A stretch of DNA of 64,000 nt, taken from positions 35,934 to 99,933 of the forward strand of contig NZ_JAJJZG010000013.1 in the NCBI RefSeq assembly GCF_021028995.1. The letters run 5' to 3'. Position numbers and translations under genes: made by a program. The DNA is from Halobacterium sp. KA-4 (GTDB lineage: Archaea; Halobacteriota; Halobacteria; Halobacteriales; Halobacteriaceae). Of this stretch, positions 25,567-33,974 are shown piece after piece (position 1 is the stretch's first letter; every line of letters begins with the position of its first letter). The notes under the pieces were generated by a model. It worked only from the letters and a program-made list of their open reading frames with translations. It ran no database searches and was not told the DNA's origin.

Positions 25567-26406
25567 TCACGGCGCGACCAGCCGACCGACGACGAACGCC
25601 ACAGCGGCGACGAACGTCCCGGCCTTCAGGAGTTGCTGGCCCGCCTCCGGGTCGTCGAAACTCCGGTACGCCGCGGCCAACATCACCGCGTCCGCGGGTG
25701 CCACGACGACGAGATACCAGACCCCGAACGTCCCGAACAGGTACGGCACCGGGCTCGCGAGCACGGCGATTATCAGGAGGGCTGTCCCGAGTACCAGCGC
25801 GCGCCGCTCACCAACAACTATAGGGAGCGTCCGCAATCCCTCCTCGCGGTCCCCCTCGATGTCCTCGACGTCCTTGATGACCTCGCGCGTAAACGTCGAC
25901 AGCGCCGCCAGCACCGCAAGCACGCCGCCCGCCAGCGGGTCACCTACGGCCGCCGCGCCGAACAGGAATGTGCTCCCAACGAGATATGCCACCAGCGCGT
26001 TCCCCGCGCCCGGCAGCCCCTTGAAATACTCCGTGTACGTCACCAGCGCGACGAGGTTCACTGCCGCGATGCCGAGCGCCAGCGGTGGCAACAACAGCGC
26101 GAGCACCATCGCGCCCGCGAACAGCGCGAGGCTGAACACGAGCGTGCCGCGCGCCGACACCGCGCCCCGCGGAATCGCGCGCTCCGGATTGTTGATGCGG
26201 TCGATCTCCCGGTCGAAGTAGTCGTTTATCGCCATCCCCGCCGCTGTCGCGAACCACGTCGCCCCCACCGCGGCCGCCGTCGCCGTCGGCTCCGCGAACG
26301 CCCCACCCGCGACGAACGCCCCGATGAACGTCAACGCGCCCGCCGCAACCGTGTTCACCGGTCGCGTGAGCTCCACCAGCCCTCGAACTGTCGCCGCCAC
26401 GCTCAT
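25567..26406 (-). CDS. Digeranylgeranylglyceryl-phosphate synthase (UbiA prenyltransferase)
   Basis: The ATG at 26,406 gives 279 aa with about eight membrane helices. The two Asp-rich motifs of UbiA enzymes are present: NDYFDREIDRINNPERAIP, and REVIKDVEDIEGDREEGLRTLP. The order and length match archaeal geranylgeranylglycerol-phosphate geranylgeranyltransferase, which adds the second isoprenoid chain in ether-lipid synthesis at the membrane. Other UbiA members (menaquinone, heme) have different motif 2 surroundings. It sits upstream of the tRNA-Arg and is read away from it. Confidence 0.9.
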   Translation of the reverse strand: MSVAATVRGLVELTRPVNTVAAGALTFIGAFVAGGAFAEPTATAAAVGATWFATAAGMAINDYFDREIDRINNPERAIPRGAVSARGTLVFSLALFAGAMVLALLLPPLALGIAAVNLVALVTYTEYFKGLPGAGNALVAYLVGSTFLFGAAAVGDPLAGGVLAVLAALSTFTREVIKDVEDIEGDREEGLRTLPIVVGERRALVLGTALLIIAVLASPVPYLFGTFGVWYLVVVAPADAVMLAAAYRSFDDPEAGQQLLKAGTFVAAVAFVVGRLVAP

Positions 26407-26513
26407 ACCCACGCCTACGCGGACCACCCCGAATAAAGGAGGCGATACAACCGAAACCCGGTCCGCCCGGAATCACCGGGTTTAAAGCCGACCTCCGTCT
26501 ACGTTTGCGTGCC

Positions 26514-26588
26514 GGGCGCTTAGCTCAGCTTGGACAGAGCACTTGGCTTCGGACCAAGACGCCGCGGGTTCAAATCCTGCAGCGCCCA
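26514..26588 (+). tRNA. tRNA-Arg (anticodon TCG)
   Basis: A 75-nt cloverleaf folds by eye. Acceptor GGGCGCT pairs with AGCGCCC (26,581-26,587), followed by discriminator A. The D-stem is GCTC/GAGC, the anticodon stem CTTGG/CCAAG with loop CTTCGGA and anticodon TCG, and the T-stem GCGGG/CCTGC with loop TTCAAAT. CCA is not encoded. TTTAAAG about 30 bp upstream is a likely TATA box. Everything to the right is accessory, AT-richer DNA, so this tRNA 3' end is the probable integration site. I found no second copy of its 3' end within the window. Confidence 0.95.
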
Positions 26589-26746
26589 TTCGTTGCTCGA
26601 ACGATCCAAATCCGACAGACAGCGGTACATCGTTTATAAACCGACGTTGGTTTCTGAGTTAGATTTCGTTCGCTTACCAGACGATTCTGAACTGGGGCGG
26701 CTCCGTCCTGCGATTCGCTATATCCAAACAGGTTCTACGGCGTCTT

Positions 26747-26950
26747 CAACAATTGGTGATTGTGGGAGCAAACATAGGCCGTCTCATGCAATGGAGCCGT
26801 CCAACCGTTCGCGAACATCTCGGGTAACTTCGCGAACAAGGACTCGTCGAGTACTACGACGAGGAAGGCGGCATCTACCAGCTCTCTGACCGCGGTCGCG
26901 CGTCGCTCGACGGCGACCTCCCGACCGATGACCTCGAAGACGACAGCTGA
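26747..26950 (+). pseudogene. Winged-helix repressor remnant
   Basis: The frame reads NIGRLMQWSRPTVREHLG, then TAA at 26,825, then LREQGLVEYYDEEGGIYQLS and a tail ending EDDS with a stop at 26,950. SRPTVREHL and the wing are typical of haloarchaeal phage-repressor-like (PhiH1-type/MarR) wHTH proteins. The in-frame stop and the lack of a proper N-terminus show decay; just upstream, the family-like TIGD is in another frame. The remaining gap (26,589-27,205) holds nothing else I can support. Confidence 0.65.
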
Positions 26951-27205
26951 AGTCCACAACGATCATTCTCGCTGGACGTTCGACGATTCCTTGCTCACCT
27001 CGCGTCTGCTTGCGTTCGGTCACGTACGAACCGAGGGAGTTAGCTTGGAAAAGGCCACAGCGGGCGCGAACGGAAACAGCGGTTTCGGCTTAGATTATTG
27101 TTTTCTGGTTCGAGAGCGCGTCTACCTGCGAACGGAAGTGCGAACGGAAAGCGAACAGGTCCCTGCCTTGGGTCTCTTCGAACGAAATCTCTACCCGATC
27201 TGTGG

Positions 27206-28717
27206 TTAGTATCCTCCTGATAGGACAGAGGGCTTGCGGAAATACTCTGCAAGGTCCTTTTCTACCTCTGCAGGGGATTTTACGAAGTTCCGTATCCGCT
27301 CTTTCACGACATCCGTGGTTATGACGTGCAGTCGAGGGCGTCCTTTGTACTCCTCATTATATTCCTCTTGTACCTTCCCAACACCTTGCTCAGGCTGATG
27401 ACCAACGCTTCTCGTAATTCCGCTCACGTTGGTCTCTCTGAATGCCTCGGTGACGAAGAAGGGATAGAACAACTTCTGGAAGTCACCGCCAATCAACTGC
27501 AGATCGTTCCGAATGTTGACTGTTAGGGCCACATCGAGTAGCATTGCAAGCGCGTCTACGTACCAAATTACGAGGTTCTCGTTCGCTTTGTAGAACTCGT
27601 CCATCTTATCGAAGAATTCGATGTCCTTCTTACCATCAATCTCGTTGACGACGAAAATGTGGGAAATGAACTCTGAGTCTAAGTTTCTTCTCGCCCGGCT
27701 CAGATACTCTGTATGCTTCCCCTCTGTTTCTTCGCTACCAAACTTCGCGTCATCCCCAGATTTCGTATCGACAATGCCACCGACAGTCGCGTACTTATCA
27801 TCGGGGTCAGGCGCGATATCGGTTATTTTGAAGATTAAGTCTGGAAGCTCATCACCTCGATCGTCCTCCCCGCCAGCGTCCGGATACGTCGGTGTCAAAG
27901 TTGAGAAGGCAGCATAGCCGACCTCTTCGAGTCGCGTTCCAGAACTTTGTTCGAGTTCTTTATTCGCTCGAAGAAGCCGCATATGGTTGAGTTCAGTGAG
28001 CATATATCGGGGATTCGAGTGAATTCTGCCGACTACCTTGTGTGACTCTTCTCCCAGCTCTTCTCGGACAATATCTTCCTCCAAAGCCTGTATCTGCTCC
28101 ATAGCTTCCACTGGGTTTTCGAGGTACTCTGAGTCCTCAGCGAGCATCGAGAGGGGAGCAGTATAGACAAGACTCCCAGTCGAGAACAGGGACTGCGTTT
28201 CGAGGTAGGAATCAATCTCGGTGTCGGGAACGAGAAGCAGCGTGGGCTGATTCTCCCGTAATGCGTGTGCATACACTTTCGTCGCTTCTCGTTCCGGCTT
28301 CCGCCCACCAATTATCGAGATTCGGAGTCCCTCCTTCGTTACTCCGTGGACTGAGCTCGGGAGGCTCTGCTGGTCAAAGCGTGCCAGTTCTCTACTGATT
28401 TCTGTAGAAACTTTTTCTAAAACAGATTCCCAGTCTAGATCAAAAAATCTCCGCTTTTCAAAGCTGATTGTTTCCTCGTGTACTCCGTCGGATGTTCCCG
28501 TACATCGAGTACGGAACACCTGTTCGCTTTTATCAGTCTCTTGATCCCGTAACTGTGCCCGGCAGTGCGGATTTGGACAGCGTTGGGGCGGTTTCAGCTC
28601 TGAATCCACGAACTTTGTCTCCAGAAGAGCCTCGGGGAGGTCGTCGTAGTGAATATCTCCGTCACGGAGCCTCGAAGCAACAGCCTCTGCCAATGCCTCC
28701 AACAAAGATTTGCTCAT
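27206..28717 (-). CDS. Uncharacterised protein with possible PD-(D/E)XK nuclease core
   Basis: The 503-aa protein is not recognised. Near residues 43-75 lie Cys pairs (QRCPNPHCRAQL ... FRTRC) that could form a zinc ribbon. A segment LPDLIFKI - (14 residues) - VGGIVDTKSGDDAKF (~290-325) has the Asp, Asp-x-Lys spacing of PD-(D/E)XK nucleases, and HIFVVNEIDGKKDIEFFDK follows as a possible further core strand. The start overlaps the stop of the preceding 426-aa gene by 4 bp, so the two are a coupled pair. The neighbouring type I RM operon makes a role in DNA restriction plausible but unproven. Confidence 0.6.
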   Translation of the reverse strand: MSKSLLEALAEAVASRLRDGDIHYDDLPEALLETKFVDSELKPPQRCPNPHCRAQLRDQETDKSEQVFRTRCTGTSDGVHEETISFEKRRFFDLDWESVLEKVSTEISRELARFDQQSLPSSVHGVTKEGLRISIIGGRKPEREATKVYAHALRENQPTLLLVPDTEIDSYLETQSLFSTGSLVYTAPLSMLAEDSEYLENPVEAMEQIQALEEDIVREELGEESHKVVGRIHSNPRYMLTELNHMRLLRANKELEQSSGTRLEEVGYAAFSTLTPTYPDAGGEDDRGDELPDLIFKITDIAPDPDDKYATVGGIVDTKSGDDAKFGSEETEGKHTEYLSRARRNLDSEFISHIFVVNEIDGKKDIEFFDKMDEFYKANENLVIWYVDALAMLLDVALTVNIRNDLQLIGGDFQKLFYPFFVTEAFRETNVSGITRSVGHQPEQGVGKVQEEYNEEYKGRPRLHVITTDVVKERIRNFVKSPAEVEKDLAEYFRKPSVLSGGY

Positions 28718-29994
28718 ACCACGTCTTCCTCGTCGAAGAAGTACTTCAGAGCGAGCTGTGCATCGTCGGAGAGACGAGCACTATCTGTCGGGCGGTAATC
28801 CCCACTTCGAACTGCTACGTTTCGGTTGTCGATAGAGAGAACTAGTGCGGCGTTCTCGTCGTCTGCGGTAGCGAGAAGGTCTAGGAAGCTGTCTCGCATC
28901 TGGTCTACTCTGTCGAAAATTGCTTCGAGCCCCTCACGGCCAACTAAAGAGAATTCTTCAGCCGCTACCGACGGGTCATCAATTACTTGCGAGCCGTCGT
29001 ACTCGATGGTGTCTAAGCACTTTATGACGGAGTTCTGCTTGTCTTGTGGGAGCGAATCTGCATCACGGACACGATCCTTGGCCTGGTCAGCATGATGTTG
29101 AATCAACTGGCGCGTCTGCTCGATTGGGTCATCCGCTTCCTGAATTGCTTCGGAAGCATCTTCTTCGAGTTCTCCGGCAGCCTCGACTTGCTTTGTCGTA
29201 AGTTCGTCGACGAAATCGTCCACGCCGAATGCGCGGCTGAAAAATGAGTTGAGAATCTTCTTCCAGCCCTGCTTCCCTTCCGACAGGACGACGGTGGCGT
29301 CTTCTCCTTTTGCGTCAATATAGACACGGCTCGACTTGACTGCCCGGTATTTTTGCATAGCCACCTCCGGTTCCGTGGGCATTTCGTCAGCCTCACTCTC
29401 TCGGAATTCGAAGACCCGAACCTTACTGGGCTGGATACCGCGCTCGGCAGTGACGTGCAGCACAATACTTTCGCTACCCGATTCTTCGATTTTCACTCGC
29501 ACCGCTTTGGTTTGCCCGTCCGAGTTCCACTGTTTATGGAACTCATCAACAGCCTCCTCAACCCCGTCTAACGATAGGTCTCCGTTGTAGACATAGGTTT
29601 TTGTAGAGGAGACCTTCCGGATTCGGGAGCCGACCACAATGTGGTCAATCTCGCTGGATAGGTCCTCCTGAAGGACTCGAAGAGCGAGTTGGTACTTGGA
29701 CGCTGGCGATTCTTCGTCGAAGTCTACTTCGTACTCCTCGGCCAGGAACCGGATTGTGGTATCGATTCCGACGTTCTCATCGTCAAATCGGCCATAGATT
29801 GCCAGCCATTCGCGAGTCTCCTCAGCATACTCAGAAGAGAGTGCGCGTTGGAGCCCCTCGATTTGATAATCTGATTTAGTTGAATCCCCGGATTCAAACA
29901 GACTCAGAGCATCGTAGAGCGTTTGCTTTCTTCGCTGCTGTAGCCTTGAATATACTTGCTCATCGTAATCCTCCGCCACACCAGATGCTGTCAT
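28714..29994 (-). CDS. Uncharacterised 426-aa protein, first gene of a two-gene module
   Basis: No family is recognised. The N-terminal ~100 residues are helical (VYSRLQQRRKQTLYDALSLFE, LQRALSSEYAEETREWLAIYG). The middle (~130-250) is beta-rich (IRKVSSTKTYVYNGDLSL, SIVLHVTAERG, SRVYIDAKGEDATVVLSEGK). A coiled-coil-like segment runs at ~280-330, and a short beta domain (ALVLSIDNRNVAVRSGDY) ends it. No catalytic motif is visible. The ATG/stop overlap with the putative nuclease gene downstream suggests that the products form a complex, this one perhaps the recognition part. Upstream is a TATA-like AAGTATTAAAG on the minus strand near 30,026. Confidence 0.6.
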   Translation of the reverse strand: MTASGVAEDYDEQVYSRLQQRRKQTLYDALSLFESGDSTKSDYQIEGLQRALSSEYAEETREWLAIYGRFDDENVGIDTTIRFLAEEYEVDFDEESPASKYQLALRVLQEDLSSEIDHIVVGSRIRKVSSTKTYVYNGDLSLDGVEEAVDEFHKQWNSDGQTKAVRVKIEESGSESIVLHVTAERGIQPSKVRVFEFRESEADEMPTEPEVAMQKYRAVKSSRVYIDAKGEDATVVLSEGKQGWKKILNSFFSRAFGVDDFVDELTTKQVEAAGELEEDASEAIQEADDPIEQTRQLIQHHADQAKDRVRDADSLPQDKQNSVIKCLDTIEYDGSQVIDDPSVAAEEFSLVGREGLEAIFDRVDQMRDSFLDLLATADDENAALVLSIDNRNVAVRSGDYRPTDSARLSDDAQLALKYFFDEEDVV

Positions 29995-30132
29995 ACGTTA
30001 TGTCTGACACGAGGCAGGCTTTAATACTTGTATTTTACTTGCACTTTATGTGGGACTCACCTCTGTAAGAACAGTTCGTTCATCGCAAAATATATCGAAT
30101 TGATTATATATGGCTGGATTTAACCATCGAGT

Positions 30133-30273
30133 ATGGTGAAAACGAGAGAGTGTGATTTATACCGGTGTAAGGAATGTCATGTGGTCATGGGTCGAAAATC
30201 TACTAAGGCATTCTCTCCAGACAAATGTGCGGTTTGCGGAAATAGTGGATTCGAGAAAGTCATAGTATCATAA
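30133..30273 (+). CDS. 46-aa zinc-ribbon protein
   Basis: This short ORF begins MVKTRECDLYRCKECHVVMG and ends CAVCGNSGFEKVIVS before TAA. Two Cys pairs (CKEC with 2-residue spacing, CAVC) plus an extra Cys7 and His give a treble-clef or zinc-ribbon pattern. A TATA box (GATTATATATGG, ~30,102-30,112) lies ~25 bp upstream of the ATG, as in leaderless haloarchaeal mRNAs. It is the only plus-strand gene in a block of minus-strand defence genes. Its function is unknown; it may be a regulator or an antitoxin-like partner. Confidence 0.65.
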   Translation: MVKTRECDLYRCKECHVVMGRKSTKAFSPDKCAVCGNSGFEKVIVS

Positions 30274-30286
30274 GGAGCGCGAAATG

Positions 30287-31003
30287 CTATACCCGTAGTT
30301 TTCCGCCGTTAACACGGAGCCATTCCCTTCGCTTCTGGTAGTCCGGAACGAGCGTCCCCACTGTATTCCAGAAGGAATCGGAGTGCGTGTCGTGTCGGAA
30401 ATGGGCCAGTTCGTGGGCGACAACGTAGTCCTGAATATTCCGTGGTGCGAGTATGAGCCGCCAGTGTAGTGAGACCTGTCCGTCCTGGTATTCACCCCAA
30501 CGCCGATTGAGCTCGCGAACAGTGATGTCCACGTCGTTGAGCCCCAATTTCTCAATGTAGCCGCTTGCTCGCGTAGGCAGGTCTTCGCGAGCACGGTCGA
30601 GATACCAGTCGACAACCGCCTGTCGCTTTCGGGTAACACTCGTACGCTCGTCGGCCGAGATTCGCATAGTGAACCGCGAACCATCGAACTCCAACGATGG
30701 CTCGGCTACGTCGTCTTCGTGAACTTTCAGCCGATAGCGACGGCCGTTTAACAGTAACTTCTCGCCACTCAGGTATTCCTTGTCTAGCGGTGGGTCTTCT
30801 TGGTCTGCGACGCCGTACAGCGTCTCCAGAATCCATTGCTTCCTATCAGCCAGTACATCCTCGACTTCTTCGACAGTCGCGGAAACAGGTGCCCGAACCG
30901 TGAGTTCCATCGAGCCGTCCATCGAGAGCGCGACCGTCTCACGGTCGGGACTCCACTCTATTTCGTATGGGACAACGGTCTGACCGATGTGGTACTCGTT
31001 CAT
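30287..31003 (-). CDS. YgjP-like metallopeptidase (DUF45/M48-type)
   Basis: The 238-aa protein carries the zinc-protease motif VVAHELAHFRHDTHSDSFW (~residues 194-212), with His-Glu-x-x-His and the downstream HSxxFW typical of YgjP/SprT-like DUF45 proteins. WGEYQDGQVSLHWRLILAP precedes it, as in the family. Its start overlaps the hsdR stop by 4 bp. YgjP-like genes are frequently found beside hsdR in type I restriction loci; their role there is not known, possibly turnover of HsdR. Confidence 0.88.
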   Translation of the reverse strand: MNEYHIGQTVVPYEIEWSPDRETVALSMDGSMELTVRAPVSATVEEVEDVLADRKQWILETLYGVADQEDPPLDKEYLSGEKLLLNGRRYRLKVHEDDVAEPSLEFDGSRFTMRISADERTSVTRKRQAVVDWYLDRAREDLPTRASGYIEKLGLNDVDITVRELNRRWGEYQDGQVSLHWRLILAPRNIQDYVVAHELAHFRHDTHSDSFWNTVGTLVPDYQKRREWLRVNGGKLRV

Positions 31004-33972
31004 GGCTGGTAGTGAGCCCGAGCCAACTCTACAATCCGATTCGTGAGCTCGGTACGCTCGTCGTCAGTCATTTCGACATCGGACTGGAGCAGTTGGAGTT
31101 TTACCTTCTTCCGTAGCTTCGACTGCACGCCGACTTTCTGCTGCCACTCCACCACGTCGACGACGTTTTCGACCTCCGCCAGAATGGTACTGGTCAGTTC
31201 GACCAACTCCTGCTGGTCGGCCTCCCCGGACTCCCTAAGCAAGACATCCTCAAGGGCGTGGTAGAAGGAAAGCTCCGTCGCGTCTTCGAGCCCCTTCGCT
31301 CGCGCTTGCTTGTCGCGAGACCGCATCTCCTCCAAGAGCTCGTGGAGTTCCTCGACGACCTCTTGGTCGCTGAGGCGCTTTTCTTTGTATTTCTCGATTA
31401 GCTCCTCGACGCGTTCCTGGAGGGACTCGTACTGGACCGGGTCCTCGTCGTACCGGACCGAAATCTCGTGCTTGATGGCGTGTTGCATTTCGCTGGCCCG
31501 GGCTTCGTCGCTCTCCAGGCCTTCAATTTCGGGGTCGAACTCCTCAGCGTCCATTATCGACACGGGCTCCTCGTTGAGCACGTCGATACCCTGCGAGCGA
31601 ATATGGTTTTGGATGACCTCCCGAACCTTCTCGCCAGTGCCTTCCAGGTCCATCGAGTCGTCGCGGAATCGTTGTTTCGCCCGGGCATAGATCTCGCTGA
31701 GCTGGTCGAGTTCGTCTGTGTAAGGATTCGCCATCGGGTCGGGGAGCACGACGTCCATAAGCTGGGAGAACCGCTTGTACGCGTTTTTGAACTCGATGCG
31801 CGTGTCCTCGTTCTCCAGCGTTTGCAGGCACGCCTCCATATCGTGGATGTCCTCGAAGAACGCCGTGGCCTTCCGGTGGGCGGCCTCCAATTCCGGCTTC
31901 TTGTCCTCCAGAGGGACCATGGCGTGCTTGACGTCGTCCTCGGAGAACATCGCGAGCGCCTCCCGCAAGTCGTTCGAGACGCCGTAGTAGTCGACGATGA
32001 GCCCGTGGTTCTTCCCCTCAAATGGACGGTTCACCCGAGCAATTGCCTGCAGGAGGTTGTGCTCTTTCAGCGGCTTGTCGAGATACATCACCTGCGCGAC
32101 CGGCGCGTCGAACCCCGTGAGCAACATGTCGCAGACTACCAGGAGTTCGACCTCGCCATCGGGGTCGACGAACGCGTCCTTGTAATCCGAGATCTCGCTA
32201 TCGGTCGGCGTCCACCGCTTGATGTGCTCGGGGTCGTTATGGCCCTTCGAGATGACGACGCGTGACTCCGGGCCGTTCAGTTCGTCCAGTTTCTCCTTGT
32301 ACCGGACGGCGGCCTCCTTGCTGGTCGTGACGACCATCCCCTTGAACGGGTCCGCAATCTCGTTCTCGTAGTGCTCGATAATGTCCAGCGCGACTTCCTC
32401 GATGCGCGCCTCGGCTTCCGCTAGGTCCTGCTCGCGGGCGTAGCGCTTCTTGATCTCGGCTTTTTCTTCCTCTGTGTAGTCGGCGAACACGCGGTCGAAA
32501 ATCCGGTCGAGGTTCGAGCCTTCGAGATGGATGTCGGCGAGGCGGCCCTGATAGAGGATTTCGACAGTGGTGTCGTCTTCGAGCGACTGGTCGATGGTGT
32601 ACGTGTCGACGTAATTGCCGAAGGTGCGGCGGGTGTCGCGGTCGTCTTTCTCGATTGGCGTCCCCGTGAACCCGATGTAGAAGGCGTTGGGAAGGGCCGT
32701 CCGCATGTTGTTCGCGAGGTCTTTGTACTGGGTACGGTGAGCCTCGTCCACCATCACGAAAATGTCCTCGTCGCGTGAGAGCACGGGGAAGTCGCCGTCC
32801 TCGTCGTCGTCGAGCTGGAACTTCTGGATGAGCGTCGTAATTGTCTCTCCGGCGTGACTGGAGAGTTTCTCCCGCAGGTCTTCCTTGTCCTCGGCGCGCT
32901 TCGGGTTCGGGAATCCACACCGCTCGAAGGTCGCGTGGATTTGCTCGTCGAGGGCCGTCCGGTCGGTCACCAATAACAGCGTGGGATTAGGTTTCTCGCG
33001 GCGGAGTTTGAGCCCGAGGAACAGCATTGTGAGGGATTTCCCGGAGCCCTGGGTATGCCAGATGACACCGCCCTGTGCTTCCCGCTGGCTGCGCTTGCGA
33101 ATCCGCTCTAGGGCTTTGTGGACAGCGCGGTACTGCTGGTAGCGCGCGACCATCTTGATCGTCCCACCCTGCTTGGTCTCGAAGACGGTGAAGTGCCGGA
33201 GCTGTTCGAGTAGCCGCTCGGGCTTGAACAGCGCGTACAGCATCCGGTGTTGGGGCGATACGTACCCGACATCGAAGAGCTCCGCGAGCTGCTCGTCGTC
33301 CGCAGGGTAGGGGTCACGCCAAGGCTTGTACTGGTTTTTAGGCGTCCCGTACGTCCCCATGACCGCGCCCTCGTACCAAGTGGCGACCGAGAACTGGTTG
33401 TACCGGAACAACTCTTCAGCGCCCTCGCTGCCGGTCCTCGTACGTTCGTTCTGGTAGCGCTGGAGTTGTTCGAGCGCCTCGCTCCTCGGCTCGCCGGCAG
33501 TTGGAGCCTTGCACTCAATGACGCCGAGGGGAATGCCGTTGACGAACGGGACGATATCCGGTTTAATTGTCTCGATGTCGCCCTCGACGGGGAACTGGTT
33601 GACGGCGAAGAAGTCGTTGTTCTCGGGGTTTTCGTAGTCGATGTACTTGACCGTCTGGTGTTTCGCGCCGTAGCCCTCGTCTTGCTTGACAGATGTGTGC
33701 CGGACGAGCTTCTCGTGGATCTGCTCGTTCTCGGCCATCGTACTCGTTCCGGTAACTCGCTGAAGTTCGCGCACGACCGCGTTCAGGTTATTTTCGGAGA
33801 GCCAGGGGTTCAGGCGGTCGATGGCGTGACGGAGTCGGTTTTCGAGTACAGCCGAGGACGTAGTATCGCGTGGGTCGTTCCAGGTGGTTTGCTGCTGGTC
33901 GATGATCTCCCACCCGAGTTTCTGGAGGGTGTCAAGGGTCGTGCGTTCGGTCTCGACGTACTCGTCCGGCAT
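31000..33972 (-). CDS. hsdR: Type I restriction enzyme HsdR subunit
   Basis: The 990-aa protein has the full HsdR layout. The N-terminal nuclease core is KPDIVPFVNGIPLGVIECKAPT (in parts; Asp, Glu-x-Lys). The SF2 translocase has Walker A WHTQGSGKSLTML, DEAH as VMVDEAHRTQYKD, motif III region FTGTPIEKDD, and motif VI AIARVNRPFEGK. A C-terminal helical region contacts the methylase. It cuts unmethylated DNA far from the site after ATP-driven translocation. The hsdS stop is 2 bp upstream and the YgjP-like gene overlaps its end, so it is in one operon. Confidence 0.96.
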   Translation of the reverse strand: MPDEYVETERTTLDTLQKLGWEIIDQQQTTWNDPRDTTSSAVLENRLRHAIDRLNPWLSENNLNAVVRELQRVTGTSTMAENEQIHEKLVRHTSVKQDEGYGAKHQTVKYIDYENPENNDFFAVNQFPVEGDIETIKPDIVPFVNGIPLGVIECKAPTAGEPRSEALEQLQRYQNERTRTGSEGAEELFRYNQFSVATWYEGAVMGTYGTPKNQYKPWRDPYPADDEQLAELFDVGYVSPQHRMLYALFKPERLLEQLRHFTVFETKQGGTIKMVARYQQYRAVHKALERIRKRSQREAQGGVIWHTQGSGKSLTMLFLGLKLRREKPNPTLLLVTDRTALDEQIHATFERCGFPNPKRAEDKEDLREKLSSHAGETITTLIQKFQLDDDEDGDFPVLSRDEDIFVMVDEAHRTQYKDLANNMRTALPNAFYIGFTGTPIEKDDRDTRRTFGNYVDTYTIDQSLEDDTTVEILYQGRLADIHLEGSNLDRIFDRVFADYTEEEKAEIKKRYAREQDLAEAEARIEEVALDIIEHYENEIADPFKGMVVTTSKEAAVRYKEKLDELNGPESRVVISKGHNDPEHIKRWTPTDSEISDYKDAFVDPDGEVELLVVCDMLLTGFDAPVAQVMYLDKPLKEHNLLQAIARVNRPFEGKNHGLIVDYYGVSNDLREALAMFSEDDVKHAMVPLEDKKPELEAAHRKATAFFEDIHDMEACLQTLENEDTRIEFKNAYKRFSQLMDVVLPDPMANPYTDELDQLSEIYARAKQRFRDDSMDLEGTGEKVREVIQNHIRSQGIDVLNEEPVSIMDAEEFDPEIEGLESDEARASEMQHAIKHEISVRYDEDPVQYESLQERVEELIEKYKEKRLSDQEVVEELHELLEEMRSRDKQARAKGLEDATELSFYHALEDVLLRESGEADQQELVELTSTILAEVENVVDVVEWQQKVGVQSKLRKKVKLQLLQSDVEMTDDERTELTNRIVELARAHYQP

Positions 33973-33974
33973 AT

